Shown: positions 1 through 10,299 of the stretch, one piece after another | Layout of the letters: every line of letters begins with the position of its first letter | Numbering within the stretch: position 1 is the stretch's first letter | Source: Brachionus rotundiformis | Taxonomy: Eukaryota > Rotifera > Eurotatoria > Ploima > Brachionidae | DNA: 64,000 nt | Direction: 5' to 3' | NCBI GenBank assembly: GCA_016802295.1 | Contig: JAESIW010000124.1 | Span: 62,001 to 126,000, forward strand | Program-made: the position numbers and the translations under genes | The notes under the pieces: model-generated | Told to the model about the DNA's origin: nothing | The model's input: the letters and a program-made list of their open reading frames with translations, nothing else | The model's database searches: none

Positions 1-387
1 AGGAAGACATGAACTGGAAAGCTGACAATGTATTTTTATACTAGACAGCTCAAAGTACCCCTGTGTTAAATTTTGTGGAGATCGGTCTTTCACAACATAT
101 TTTTTTTCATTTAAAAAAAAGCACCGAGATTTTTTAAACACCCGTTTGTTATTTGGTTATTAAGAGAACTAAGTTAAAAGCGCAGGTGCGAAAGCAAGTA
201 GAGTTCTTAGAATGCTAACGAACATTTGTTACAGCGTGAAAATAATTTATTTATTTATTGAGTATAAACTGTTCGAGTATTGAACTCCTTCAGTAATCAG
301 TATCATTGTTTATACTTACAATTTATTACAGATTTTATCTTTATACTGCAGAGAGGAGTAGTTGTGGCTAAGACTCTATACATAAAT

Positions 388-830
388 GGTCAAACCTCAC
401 CTAGACTATGCGCGATATGAAAATAAAAGAGATGTGAACGAATTAGAGAGGGTGCAAGAACGGGCAACAAAGATCCCTTTAAGAACTATGTCGTATGAAC
501 TGAGGCTGGCTAGATGGGTTTGACTAGGTTGAGCCAAAGAAGAGTGAGAGGAGGATTTGATTGAAATGTACAAATTAAGCTAGTCAGTGATCAAAGGTTC
601 AACTGGGGCCAAAAGAGGAAAATTTCCCTGCTCAAGCTAGAAATGATTTTTCAGCTGCAGTGAGTGCAAGAAATGCCTTTTTTCAAACAGGGTAGTTACC
701 AGGATATGTGGTAGCATCTAGGTCAACAGATAGATCTAATAACTAATGGCGGTGTTAGGCTTAACCACTCTACGTGTGAGGTGTTAGTACGAAGAGATTA
801 ACTGCAGCTAAAGTTCTAGTGTCTTGAAAA
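388..830 (+). pseudogene. LINE reverse transcriptase C-terminal relic
   Basis: Translation from 388 reads as the region just after the RT domain of CR1/Jockey-type non-LTR elements: a PHLDYA block, then DVNELERVQERATK, then a decayed LSYE-RL-type block and an IEMYKL block. Stops and frameshifts appear from about 520 onward. Only the thumb/C-terminal part remains, so this is a 5'-truncated dead copy. The R1 3' end and a poly(A) tract follow about 250 bp downstream in the same orientation, so the two may belong together, but the gap between them shows no coding. Confidence 0.6.
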
Positions 831-974
831 TGAAAAGTCTTTTTTAAAGAGATTAAAGACATTTTTTAAAATTTCTTAATCAGAACAATGAGTTGAAAAT
901 AAACTTTAAACACTATTAACTGATAATAAAATAATTTTTCTTATTAAAACCAAAAAATGATAATTTTAAACTAT

Positions 975-1141
975 TGAGGCATCTTTCAATGTTTTACTTT
1001 TTTAAATGATTATTTGAACAATTTATTTTTAATTAGCAAAATTTATTTTATTTAAATAAATGGAGTGTTAATCGGTCTTTATGACATGGGCACTAGCCTG
1101 TTGATTAACCTTGAAATATTAAAAAAAAAAAAAAAAAAAAA
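975..1141 (+). repeat. R1 dispersed repeat, 3' part with poly(A)
   Basis: This is the 3' end of a repeat family (here called R1) found at least seven times in the window. The terminal block reads GTTAATCGGTCTTTATGACA, then a short spacer, then CTGTTGATTAACC. GTTAATC and GATTAAC can pair as a hairpin. This copy ends in a 21-nt A run (1121-1141), as expected of a retroposed element. It is nearly identical to 37020-37158. Confidence 0.7.
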
Positions 1142-2960
1142 CTTAATGAAGCTAATTCCTTGACTTTGAATCAAATAATAAAATTTTGACCTGTCTATCC
1201 TTTTTTTAACAATTGGCAATAAATTCATGTCAATGATGAAACAGAAAAAAGCTTAAAGGATTAAAAATATACTTTGATTTACCATTGAAATAAAATTAAA
1301 CTTTAAAAGCCTTTAACAGATAATCAAAAATTTTGATTCAGAATTTATACAAGGGTTCCAATTTTTTAAATTTGAATACTGGTTTTAATAACATAATAAT
1401 TGGCATAATTGATCTATTTAATGATGAAAAAAGAGATACAACTTTTTAAAAAATGTTGTATCTTGACTCAAACCCAATTTTTACCTTTTTAACCACTGGA
1501 ATAAATTACCTATATCATCTAAAAATATGTCTTAAATGGAATTATTCAAGTAAATATTTAATATCAATCCAATTAAAAATGTCTAATTGCTTATCTATCA
1601 TTTGGTTATTAAAATTTTATCTACAAGAAGTGCTTTTACCAAACTCGACTACCACTGGTTACAAAAAATCATGTCTTAATCATGAAAAAAAATAAAACTA
1701 TTTATAAAAATTTTATTAGCCAACTTTTTCTTAAAATAAGCCATTTTTGAGAGGCAATCTCTGGTAAACTATCAATAAGTGACAGCAAAGACTTGAAGCA
1801 CCTAATTAAATTAATTTTTAAGTTGATAATTAATGAAAATTAGAAAAAATAAAATGATAGAAACTCTTTATTTTTAATATCGATTTATATAAAAAAACAA
1901 AAATTATAAAGCAAAATTTCCTGATTTATAAAACTGAGTCTTTTCCTAAAATCATGAAATATTGGATTTATGTTTTTATAAAGACACAACCGTAGGCTTA
2001 ATTGAAATACTTTATTGACTAAAATCAAGCTAATCAAGTGTTTACATTAGGAAGTGAATACTGATAACCAAAAAAGGTTATAAATAATTTCAATTAGATT
2101 AAATAAAATCAAATATTAGCTAATTAATTTTTCCATGATCAGCTCTGAGAATGTCATTAGTATTTAATCTCTGACTGAGTGCGATAAAAAAAGTCTATCT
2201 AGATATTCGCTTTATTTAAACTACTCGAGAGATTAAATGCTGTTGACATAAATGGGTACCTAAATTCAGTGCCAATCTCAAGCGATTAAATTGCCAATTA
2301 AAATGGGAATTTATTTTGCTGCTTTAAAGAGATTGATTTTGCATTTGATTATGTGCTTTTTCCCAATGGACTAAATAGAACTTTTTTCATCTCAAGAGGC
2401 TTTATTCCTCCGGCCAAAATAAGAAGATAATTTTCAATCAAAGATTTAATTTAAATTTAAAGTGTTTCCAAAGCCGTGCACCCTTCCATTTTGCTCAATC
2501 CTTTTGTGATTAAAGTTCTAAATTCAGACATTAATTTAAAATAGAATAAATTTTATGGTTATTGATTTTTTTGCTCAGATTTAAACCAACTCGTTTGGGA
2601 AGAAAGTGATCAGAAGGCGCTGATTAACTAATTTTTAGTTAAAACGCTTTAAAAAAAAAATTGCTTTAATAAGATTTTATTGATTGTGTAATTAGACTTC
2701 TGTTTAAAAAATTAGAATAAATCAAGCACTCGACTTTAATTAAAGTCTAAATTCATTTTGTCTAATTAATAGTAATGAAACAATTAAAAAAATAATAATA
2801 TTAATCAGAATTTGTAAAACTTTGGTCAGTTTATAATCAAAAATTTTTTGTTATGACTGAGATTAGGGATTGAACTAAATTAGAAAAGAATTTGACGTCA
2901 AATACGATACGGGTTTTTTTTTAATAAGAAAACATTTGAACTTAACGTCTGCAGATTATT
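1142..2960. other. AT-rich stretch, no gene seen
   Basis: No coding pattern, RNA gene or clear repeat was recognised. The 80-codon open frame at 1453-1695 has only AT-driven amino-acid composition and no motif. Confidence 0.5.
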
Positions 2961-3153
2961 TTTTTCAATTCAATTTTCAATTTCAAGGTTAATCAACAGG
3001 CTAGTGCCCTTGTCATAAAGACCCATTAACACTCCATTTATTTAAATAAAATAAGTTTCACAAATTAAAAAATTAATTGTTTATATAATTATTTAAATTT
3101 AATTTTGATTTTTTGAAATTTTTTACAAAATCTGAGAAAGTAAATTAATATTA

Positions 3154-3594
3154 GGTTGTTTAATAAGTTTTTTCGTCGATTTTTAAATGAAAAAATTTCA
3201 TCAAAGATTAGACTTTTTTATGCAATGTTGTACATCATTTGAAAGAACAACTCTTGTTATGTTTGCTTTTAAAATTTCTAAATAATTAACTAAATAAAAA
3301 TGTACCAAATCGATTTGTTTGGTATATGGCGACGACGTTCTGACTGTTCGCACTTGTCAAAATTGGTTTGCTCGATTCAAAGCTGGAGATTTCGACCTCA
3401 ATGACAAAGAACGCGTTGGGAGAACCGTCGAAGCTGATGACGCGTATTTGCAAGAGCTGCTTGAGGAAGCCCCGAGGCGGTCGACTAGACAGCTCTGTAA
3501 GAGGTGTCTGTAACAAATGGCACCGTTTGGAATAGGTTAAAAGCATTGGGGAAGATTCAAAAGATTGGAAAACGAAAAAACTTATTAAACAACC
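3154..3594 (+). mobile_element. Deleted mariner element with TA duplication
   Basis: This is a 441-bp element with about 23-bp inverted termini starting GGTTGTTTAATAAGTT, flanked by TA at 3152-3153 and 3595-3596. It holds the start of a mariner transposase (3319-3513 and slightly beyond) including RTCQNWFARFKAGDFDLND, the typical helix-turn-helix region of mariner/SETMAR proteins. The whole DDE catalytic part is missing, so it is non-autonomous. It lies inside an R1 copy. Confidence 0.85.
3319..3513 (+). pseudogene. Mariner transposase N-terminal fragment
   Basis: The 64 codons cover the DNA-binding helix-turn-helix of a mariner transposase: VRTCQNWFARFKAGDFDL, an acidic linker, then a second helix region (LQELLEEAPRRSTRQLC). 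After the stop, the family pattern can still be followed in another frame (VTNGTVWNRLKALGKIQK), so there is a frameshift before the internal deletion. No catalytic D,D34D residues are present. It cannot encode an active enzyme. Confidence 0.8.
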
Positions 3595-3803
3595 TAATAT
3601 TATTAAAAATTGAATGCTTAAATGTTGTAAATTTCAACATTGATCTCTTGATCACAAAGCAATTTAGTAGTCTTGAGTAGAAAAATCCAAAAGTTTTTTC
3701 ACCATTTACTGATTTTGATCTTGGTTCTTTCAGATTCTCACCATTCCTTAAATTATGAAAGTATAGCGTTTTATCTAGTATTTTATGTTGCAATGCATAT
3801 AAG

Positions 3804-4704
3804 GGGTCTGTTAAAACTCAAGATCAATGATCTTCAATTTTCAAGATCAGTGAAATTCAAGATCAATTATTCAATTACTGATACTCATTTTAATTACCTG
3901 ATATTGGTTTTCAAGATCAAAAAATAAGTGTTACAAAAATTTATTTTAATTAAAATTAATTAAGAAACCAATAAAAAAAAATCCATGAAAATTGACAAGT
4001 TATTTATTTTTTTTTGGTCTTCCAACTTTTTTTTTTTGATTTTAATATTGTTTTTTGATTAACGATTTCAACTACATGCTGATTAGGTTCAATATTTACA
4101 TTTGAGATCGCTCTCAATTCACTAACCGGGAGGCTTCGATCTATCGATCTTGAAATCTCCATCACTCGATACCGAGTACCAGTAGTACGATGCTCTAAAT
4201 TATTGTTTGTACATAATTCTTGTATAACATTACGTTGATGATTATTTAAATTGCTTAGGAATCGATACTCTTTATATTAAAAAACTGTTGTATCGGATTG
4301 ACTTAGAACAACCACAAGTTGAACATCGCCATATATACTTGTCGGTTAGCGATGCTTTAGTGTCCCACTTCATGAGTTTATTATCTTTCTTACAATATGG
4401 CGCGGTACTTGAAATTAATCGGTGAGCCTTCATAAAATTGGCTATTTTATCTATGTCACCAGAATTGATTAGCTCAGAAATTGTTTCGAGATCCATTTTT
4501 AATTTTTTTTTTGAAATGAAAAGAAAAAGAGAGAGAGAAAATGCAAATTTGAAACAAACTTGAAGCTGTTAATAATTAGTCTGATCTTAAAATTTATTAG
4601 TTGATATTGAAATTCAGTATCAGAAAATGTTAATTGAATAATTGATCTTGAATTTCACTGATCTTGAAAATTGAAGATCATTGATCTTGAGTTTTAACAG
4701 ACCC
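3804..4704 (-). mobile_element. Merlin-like transposon relic, 901 bp
   Basis: The element has long inverted termini of about 72 bp (3804-3878 and 4633-4704) that begin GGGTCTGTTAAAAC. It is flanked by an 8-bp duplication, CATATAAG, at 3796-3803 and 4705-4712. Termini starting GG, an 8-bp duplication and an internal zinc-ribbon ORF fit the Merlin/IS1016-like superfamily. No DDE domain was found, so it is presumably non-autonomous. The termini contain a repeated GATCTTGA / TCAAGATC motif. Confidence 0.7.
4272..4496 (-). CDS. Zinc-ribbon N-terminus of a Merlin-type transposase
   Basis: This 74-residue frame carries C-x17-18-W-x-C-x2-C spacing (YCKKDNK then YIWRCSTCGCSKSIRYNSF). That matches the zinc ribbon preceding the catalytic domain of IS1595/ISXO2-like and Merlin transposases. 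The frame stops at 4272, but another frame stays open from about 4265 to 4040 (it includes QRNVIQELCTNNNLEHRT) and ends in a lysine-rich, AT-hook-like tail near 4020. I do not recognise that second part. It may be captured sequence or a spliced exon. Confidence 0.5.
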   Translation of the reverse strand: MDLETISELINSGDIDKIANFMKAHRLISSTAPYCKKDNKLMKWDTKASLTDKYIWRCSTCGCSKSIRYNSFLI

Positions 4705-4869
4705 CATATAAGCCATACTTATCTAAGAATTTATTAATATCGTTAAAATTATTTAAATTTGAACTAAAACAATTTAAATATTGTCAAATAATAACCTTTG
4801 GCTAATTTGATTAAGAGAGTCGAGCAATAGTCAAAATAAGGCTATATAATAACAAAACATTTGAGAATA

Positions 4870-5897
4870 TGACAGTTAATGTCTGCAGATTATTTTTTTA
4901 CTGAAAATATTTTTTTAATTGATTAAATGAAACAATTAATTTTTTGGGTATTTTTATTTATATTAATTTTAAATAAAAAAATTGACACAAAATTAAAATT
5001 ATTATTTTTTAAAATTTACGGAATTTTTACAATTTCTGTGCAAATTTACTAAAAATGTAGTACGAATTAGAAACTCGATACTGAGAAGAAATCAGCTAAA
5101 TATAGCATAAATAACTGTGCATCCGTAACACTTTGATAAAATTAGAAAAAAATCTCATTTGGTCGAATAAAAAAAAGAACACTGATAAATTGTGCCATAT
5201 TTCTGATATCATGAGCAATTGTTTAAGATGGAGCAAAAATACATAAATTTAGCCTTGACACATACATCTCTTACCACCTTGATCCAGTAATCAATTGATT
5301 AACTTTAGACATTTGCAGTAAAAAAATTGTTTTTTTAATTATTTTAAGCTAATATCATTAATAATAAACTTTACTAGATAAATATTTAATTAATTTTTTT
5401 ATTTTTTGAATCACTCAAGTACTTTTGTGAGCTGTCTGGAAAGTTTATTAATTCCATTTATTAAATTATCCAGGAAAAAAAAAATTTTTGCCATTCTTAT
5501 TCACTAGTTAGTTAAGAAACGTCTTATATGACAGCTTTTTAAAGAAAGAAAAAAATATATTTTTTTTGAAAAATTAAATAAATAAATTTTTAAAATTTTG
5601 AACTTTGCTGCCTTAAATTTTATTACTCACAAAGCATAATTCAATTAAAAAATTTCCATTGGTAAAGTACTGAAATAATGTTTTTAAATAAAATTTATTA
5701 TAACTTATGATCTTTCAGTTTTTTTTTTAATTTTAAATAATAAATCAGGTTGTCCATTTCAATTTATGCTTGTTTATTTCATTTTTAATAAAAGATTGTA
5801 ATTAAATAAATATTTATTTTAATTAATTGAATGCCAAGATAAAGCTTAGCTATTTATTTATTAAAAAACTTATTTTTTGGATTTTACACTTTAGATT
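4870..5897. other. AT-rich stretch, no gene seen
   Basis: Low-complexity A/T-rich DNA without recognisable coding, RNA or element termini. Confidence 0.5.
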
Positions 5898-6300
5898 TAC
5901 GCTAAGAGTTATTATTTGACAATATTTAAATTGTTTAATTCTCCTGTAAATTTAAGGCAGAAAGAATGACTTGAGAAATTTGAAATATAATTTAAGCAAC
6001 AGTGAGAATCTGAAAGAACCAACATCAAAATCAGTAAATGGTGAAAAAACTTTTGGATTTTTCTACTCAAGACTACTAAATTGCTTTGTGATCAAGAGAT
6101 CAATGTTGAAATTTACAACATTTAAGCATTCAATTTTTAATAATATTAATTTAATTTTCTCACATTTTGTAACAAAATTCAAAAAATTTAATTAAATATT
6201 TCAATGTTTTATTATTAAAATGTTTTATTAATAAATGGAGTGTTAATGGGTCTTTATGACATGGGCATTAGCCTGTTGATTACCCTTAAAAAATTGAAAA
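5898..6300 (+). repeat. R1 dispersed repeat, nearly full 3' half
   Basis: This is a plus-strand R1 copy. It shares the block GGTGAAAAAACTTTTGGATT with the copies at 22577 and 3690 (minus), and it keeps the terminal hairpin block at 6237-6290. The 74-codon frame at 5971-6195 is an R1 by-product and not a gene, because the same frame is broken differently in the other copies. Confidence 0.7.
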
Positions 6301-7259
6301 TTGAAAGTTACAGAAATTCAAAACTAAAGTGCTATCTTAGTTTCAAATTTCTTACTAAAAATTCGGAGACTACGTCTCTCGAAACTCTAAATTTCATTTT
6401 TTCTGGATGACAAAAAATATATAATAAGTGATGATAATGGTCAATTTCCTGACAATGGAAATATTCAAACCCAAAATTTTCAAGTCAATCCGAATTCTTA
6501 ATCTTATGATAAATAAACTCTCTTATGAATCTTAAATTATAAACTGTGGAAGATTTTTTTTTTAATTTCTCTTTTATTTTAAGCCGGGGAAGATGTAGTA
6601 TCCTAGAGCTAATGCTTAGTTTATTTTGATTTTGAATTGTACATTTAAGGAAGCATTTTTTAACGATACCACACCTTCTACGCATGACTCGTGTTATATA
6701 ATTTTGTCAATTTTTGTAGGCTAAAGCTAGCATATATAAATTATATTTGTAAACCATTTTTAGGGGTAGAACTTTTAATTAAAAATAAATCTTTTAAACC
6801 AAAACCGGCTTTGCTTTGAATATTACAGATAAAAAGTTTGATTCTATGGAAAATATCTCAAAAAGAAAAATTGATAATTTCCACCTATCCTTGTATACAT
6901 ATCTTTCAACATGGGATACCGGTTTTTATTTTTCGTCCAGTACAACAATTTTAAATTTTTGAATGCAATTTAAATATAGTATATTGTTCAGTGTTTTGTC
7001 TTGTTTTTTTTCTAAAAAAAAGTAGTCTATTAAGTAATACCTGAAACATTTAATTGAAAAAAGTTTTTTTAAATTTTTTTAGATAATAAAATTGCCACAA
7101 TATTTTTTAAAATAATAATATGCATCAGAATGTATTCTCTTTATTTATTTATTTATTTATTAAATGTAAACAAAAGTTTAAAAATACAATTGTCTATCTG
7201 GTATTACCAGTTCAAATTTTTAAGTTTAGGGCTCCATAATAATTATATCATGGAACCCA
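6301..7259. other. AT-rich stretch, no gene seen
   Basis: No coding or repeat signal was recognised. The 66-codon minus frame at 6485-6685 has no domain or motif. Confidence 0.45.
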
Positions 7260-7268
7260 ATTTTATAG

Positions 7269-7503
7269 AGCAAAGTAAAATTTTTGATCAAATTTCAGGC
7301 GCTCAGTCTTGCTCAAACATTTTTAGATGCGCAATTAAATTTCATTGCATTTTTAGAAATTACAATCCTTTTTTTCAAAAGTTTGAAAATAAAGCTCTGA
7401 AATGTTAAAAGAATAAAAAATTAGCGATGAAATTTAATTGCGCATCTAAAAATGTTTGAGCAAGATTGAGCGCTTGAAATTTGATCAAAAATTTTACTTT
7501 GCT
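7269..7503. mobile_element. Palindromic MITE with 9-bp duplication
   Basis: This 235-bp element folds as two inverted arms of about 78 bp (7269-7346 and 7425-7503) starting AGCAAAGTAAAATTTTTGAT. It is flanked by ATTTTATAG at 7260-7268 and 7504-7512. A 9-bp duplication is typical of Mutator-like elements. A second copy lies at 14165-14398. There is no coding capacity. Confidence 0.8.
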
Positions 7504-7743
7504 ATTTTATAGTTAAAAACGAAAAATACAAATTATTAATAATATATAAGTAAGAAAAGTATAAAATAAAATTTTAGAAATAAAACACTTATGTTTTGAA
7601 TTTCTGAAACTTTATAATTAACTTTAAGTGCACGATGATATACTCTCAACACTTGACTTAAAGAAGAAGAAGTTGGTCTAAATCAGTTAACTTTTCTTGA
7701 CAGGACCAGACTGAGAATGAGCCACATGGCATAATTAAATCTT

Positions 7744-7812
7744 TGTGAAGTTCCTTTCAATTCGATCGTTTCAATTCAGAAAAACTTGGATAACTTTTTT
7801 ACCTTTGCATAT
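7744..7812 (+). repeat. R3 repeat terminus
   Basis: The sequence GTGAAGTTCCTTTCAATTCG and the following 50 bp match both ends of the element at 14117-14682. Only one end is present here. Confidence 0.5.
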
Positions 7813-7902
7813 TTTAAGTGACTTCAAGAAAATCAAAAAAACTTATGTTATAATTTTATTAATTTAATACAATAATAAATAAAACAAATAAAACAAAAAA
7901 AA

Positions 7903-9036
7903 TTATTTTTTTTCTCTCTCATTATTAATAGATAAAAAATTGCTCGCAGACATGTCAAACGATTCCATCATATTCCTGATGATATGATCGTCGTTTTTAA
8001 TGCTATTTACATGCTGAAAAGCGCATGGACTGGAAATACATTGTTTGCTAATGACAGCATAACGGGAGGCCTTCTTGCCAGTTTTGTTATAATCAGTCAT
8101 CAGGACGATGTCCGAATGGCGTTTTGATTTGTCCCATTTTTTGCCAAACGAAGTTACAGATTTAGCCTGAGGACAAAACAAGTCGCTATTGCGGCTAGAG
8201 ACTTGTAAATAGAAGCTAAAGAATTCACAACAAGAAAAATGATCACTAAACTTGAGCAGACAAATGAGCTCGTTGAGGCGAAATGTCAGACATTTCTCCT
8301 TTACATTTGGATGCTTGATGGCATTGGCTCGGTCAATTTGAATCAATTTTTTGATTATGGGCAAACCCGAACCACTGTCCACAAATACCAAACGCAACTG
8401 CTTGCCGCGTTTGGGATTGTGTCCGGTGTCGAACACCAGAACAGGAACTATACTCTGGAACAAAATAGACCAGCAGTTGTTCAGACTATCAGCTATTTGA
8501 TCGCTGGTGGTTGTGTACAGGTCACATGTTGACTGGCTTACTGAGACCATACAGCCGATTGAGCGGTACAGCGACTCGATTTTTTGGATCTCGAGGTCGC
8601 TAAGCCTATCTAGGCGAGATCTTGAGCAAGAGGAGTGCGACGAAGCGCTTGTGATCATGGACAAGCTTTCGTCTTCTTCTTCATATATTGAGAAAACAGA
8701 GCGAGAAGCGCGCACTGCGCTTGTCTGATTGACAAAGCTGCCACGAGAGCTCGAAAACGTGCTCTTGATTGACATTGTGTCATCTAGGTTCTTGATTGAA
8801 ACAGTGCGCATGGGGGGCTCAGGCTTCGATAGAGACATGGACGAATCAGCCGACTCAGAAGACATTGAAAGTCTTGAGAGCTGGCGGATGTCAGGAGGAG
8901 GGGGCAGATCGCTTGAGTCTATGAAGTCGACAAAGCGCTCTTTCAGACCCTCTAGTTCTTCACAACTAAGCCGTTTTTTTTCATCATGGGATCGGCTGTG
9001 AGAAAACCTTCGCTGGATTTGAAACGTTTTGATCAT
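7903..9036 (-). CDS. Putative EVH1/PH-like protein with CRIB-like motif
   Basis: This is an intact 377-residue frame with much higher GC than its surroundings and codon use typical of a real gene. Residues 1-150 are serine-rich and probably disordered. Residues about 150-290 look like a folded, mixed alpha/beta domain of PH/EVH1 size (VPVLVFDTG, LRLVFVDSGSGLPIIKKL, FRLNELICLLKFSDHFSCCEFF). A lysine-rich stretch follows (about 295-330), then ISSPCAFQHVNSI at 334-346. This resembles the CRIB consensus I-S-x-P-x(2-4)-F-x-H and lacks the terminal glycine. EVH1, basic region and CRIB in this order recall the N-terminal half of WASP, but no proline-rich or VCA region follows. Binding to Cdc42/Rac is therefore inference. 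No paralog was seen in the window. The start at 9036 gives the longest frame; further 5' exons cannot be excluded. Confidence 0.7.
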   Translation of the reverse strand: MIKTFQIQRRFSHSRSHDEKKRLSCEELEGLKERFVDFIDSSDLPPPPDIRQLSRLSMSSESADSSMSLSKPEPPMRTVSIKNLDDTMSIKSTFSSSRGSFVNQTSAVRASRSVFSIYEEEDESLSMITSASSHSSCSRSRLDRLSDLEIQKIESLYRSIGCMVSVSQSTCDLYTTTSDQIADSLNNCWSILFQSIVPVLVFDTGHNPKRGKQLRLVFVDSGSGLPIIKKLIQIDRANAIKHPNVKEKCLTFRLNELICLLKFSDHFSCCEFFSFYLQVSSRNSDLFCPQAKSVTSFGKKWDKSKRHSDIVLMTDYNKTGKKASRYAVISKQCISSPCAFQHVNSIKNDDHIIRNMMESFDMSASNFLSINNEREKK

Positions 9037-9348
9037 TTATCGATTTATTAGTCTAAACATTTTAAATAGAAATAAATTTGAATTTGTTTCTAGGCGTTGA
9101 TTTGTTTGGGTATAATTAGATACCTGGTAAATTAGAAAAGCATTTCCGCTAATTATTTACTAGGTCATTTAGAAATTAATCATTTTCAGAATTTTTTTAG
9201 ATTTATAACAATTGGGGCTTTATTGTTATATTAAATTTGAATTATAAACCACAAAGAAAAGAAAAAGGCATTAGGCCGTTCGGAGCTGCCAAGAGGAAAT
9301 GTTCCCTTTAAATTATATTTTTAGTAAAAATAATAAATAACTCAGATA

Positions 9349-9770
9349 ATAAGTTTGAATTATCAGGCAAAGTTAGCTAATTTAGGATTGGAAACTCTAA
9401 AAGAAAGGCGAGAGCGTGGAGATATGAATCAATTTTATAAAATTAAAATCAAATATAATCATGTCAATTGGTATTATGATGCAGAACTTATGAATTCAGT
9501 TAATAACGAAGGACCAAGTGGAGGAGTAAGGGGAGCAAAACATCGTATTCGCTCTCAGCTTACAAAATGCGAAGCAAGGCGTAGCTTTCTATCTAACCGA
9601 ATAGTGCAAAAAATGGAATATGTTGCCAACGTCAGTTGTCGCAGCAATTTCGGTTAAGCAGTTTATAAACAGGGTGGATAATGTCGGTAGAAATAATAAA
9701 AAATGAACAGTCTACTATAGCGGGACTACTTAAGTCTTCCTGCTTTGTCATTTTATATTAACTAAATTGG
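9349..9770 (+). pseudogene. LINE RT C-terminal relic
   Basis: The frame at 9355-9657 begins with LANLGLETLKERRERGDMNQFYKI, the hallmark block after the RT domain of CR1/Jockey-type LINEs. It ends near SFLSNRIVQKM. The family pattern (W-N-x-LP then a VKQF-N-V block) continues in another frame to about 9707, so a frameshift lies near 9612. Upstream RT and endonuclease are absent. Confidence 0.65.
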
Positions 9771-9779
9771 CCGTAGAAT

Positions 9780-10135
9780 ATTAACTATTATAATTATAAA
9801 TAAATATTACTATTGTTTCAACAATTACAGAATATTATTTTCTAGTCCTAGGTTGTTTTTTATTTATTAAACAGATTCCAATTTATTAAAATAAAATATT
9901 TATCCTCAGAAGTTAATTATATTGTTTGTATTCCCAACCACAGTATAGCGAAAGTTATAAAATTAATACTGATCAATACACAATAAGATAATAAGAATAA
10001 ACTACGTTTATTACATATCTCAAAATACAAGTGCTAAATTTGGATAAGTACCAAACTAATTAAAGTAAATTAAAATATAAGGCTCTCGCACAAGATTTGA
10101 GTCTTGTCATGCACCTTAGGAGAAAGATATTTCAA
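9780..10135. other. AT-rich stretch, no gene seen
   Basis: No supported feature. Confidence 0.4.
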
Positions 10136-10139
10136 GTTC

Positions 10140-10295
10140 CTTTAAAATCAAGATGTGCATTTTGCACACCGTCAAAAAATATCGTAATGTACTGTCCAAT
10201 AACTCCGCAGGCTTTGTGCAGAAATTTATTTTCGAATTAAGCAAAGTTGCTTAAAGATCAAGCATTTTAAAGAACAAAATTAGTGATTACAACAG
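10140..10295 (+). repeat. R3 repeat fragment
   Basis: This segment, including AATTAAGCAAAGTTGCTTAA and the following block, matches in inverted orientation 14405-14580. It also shares a GTGCAAAATGC-type block with that copy. It marks a partial copy of the R3 element. Confidence 0.5.
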
Positions 10296-10299
10296 GAAG

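Larger units (their letters stand above)
2960..4870 (-). repeat. R1 copy interrupted by two nested transposons
   Basis: This is a minus-strand copy of R1 whose parts lie at 4860-4705, 3803-3595 and 3153-2965. They align in order with the uninterrupted plus-strand copy at 22174-22760. The first gap is filled by a Merlin-like element (3804-4704) and the second by a mariner relic (3154-3594). Each insertion is bounded by a target-site duplication made of R1 sequence, so R1 is older than both. Confidence 0.75.

Noticed and set aside
1453..1695. 80-codon plus frame
   Set aside because: AT-driven composition, no motif, no conserved neighbours.
5971..6195. 74-codon frame with a KSVNGEKTFGFFYSR block, also seen near 3557-3793
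   Set aside because: It belongs to the R1 repeat. The frame is not kept open in other copies, so it is not a gene.
8239..9001. Three plus-strand open frames opposite the EVH1/CRIB-like gene
   Set aside because: Shadows of the intact 377-codon minus gene. The minus frame has the coherent domains.
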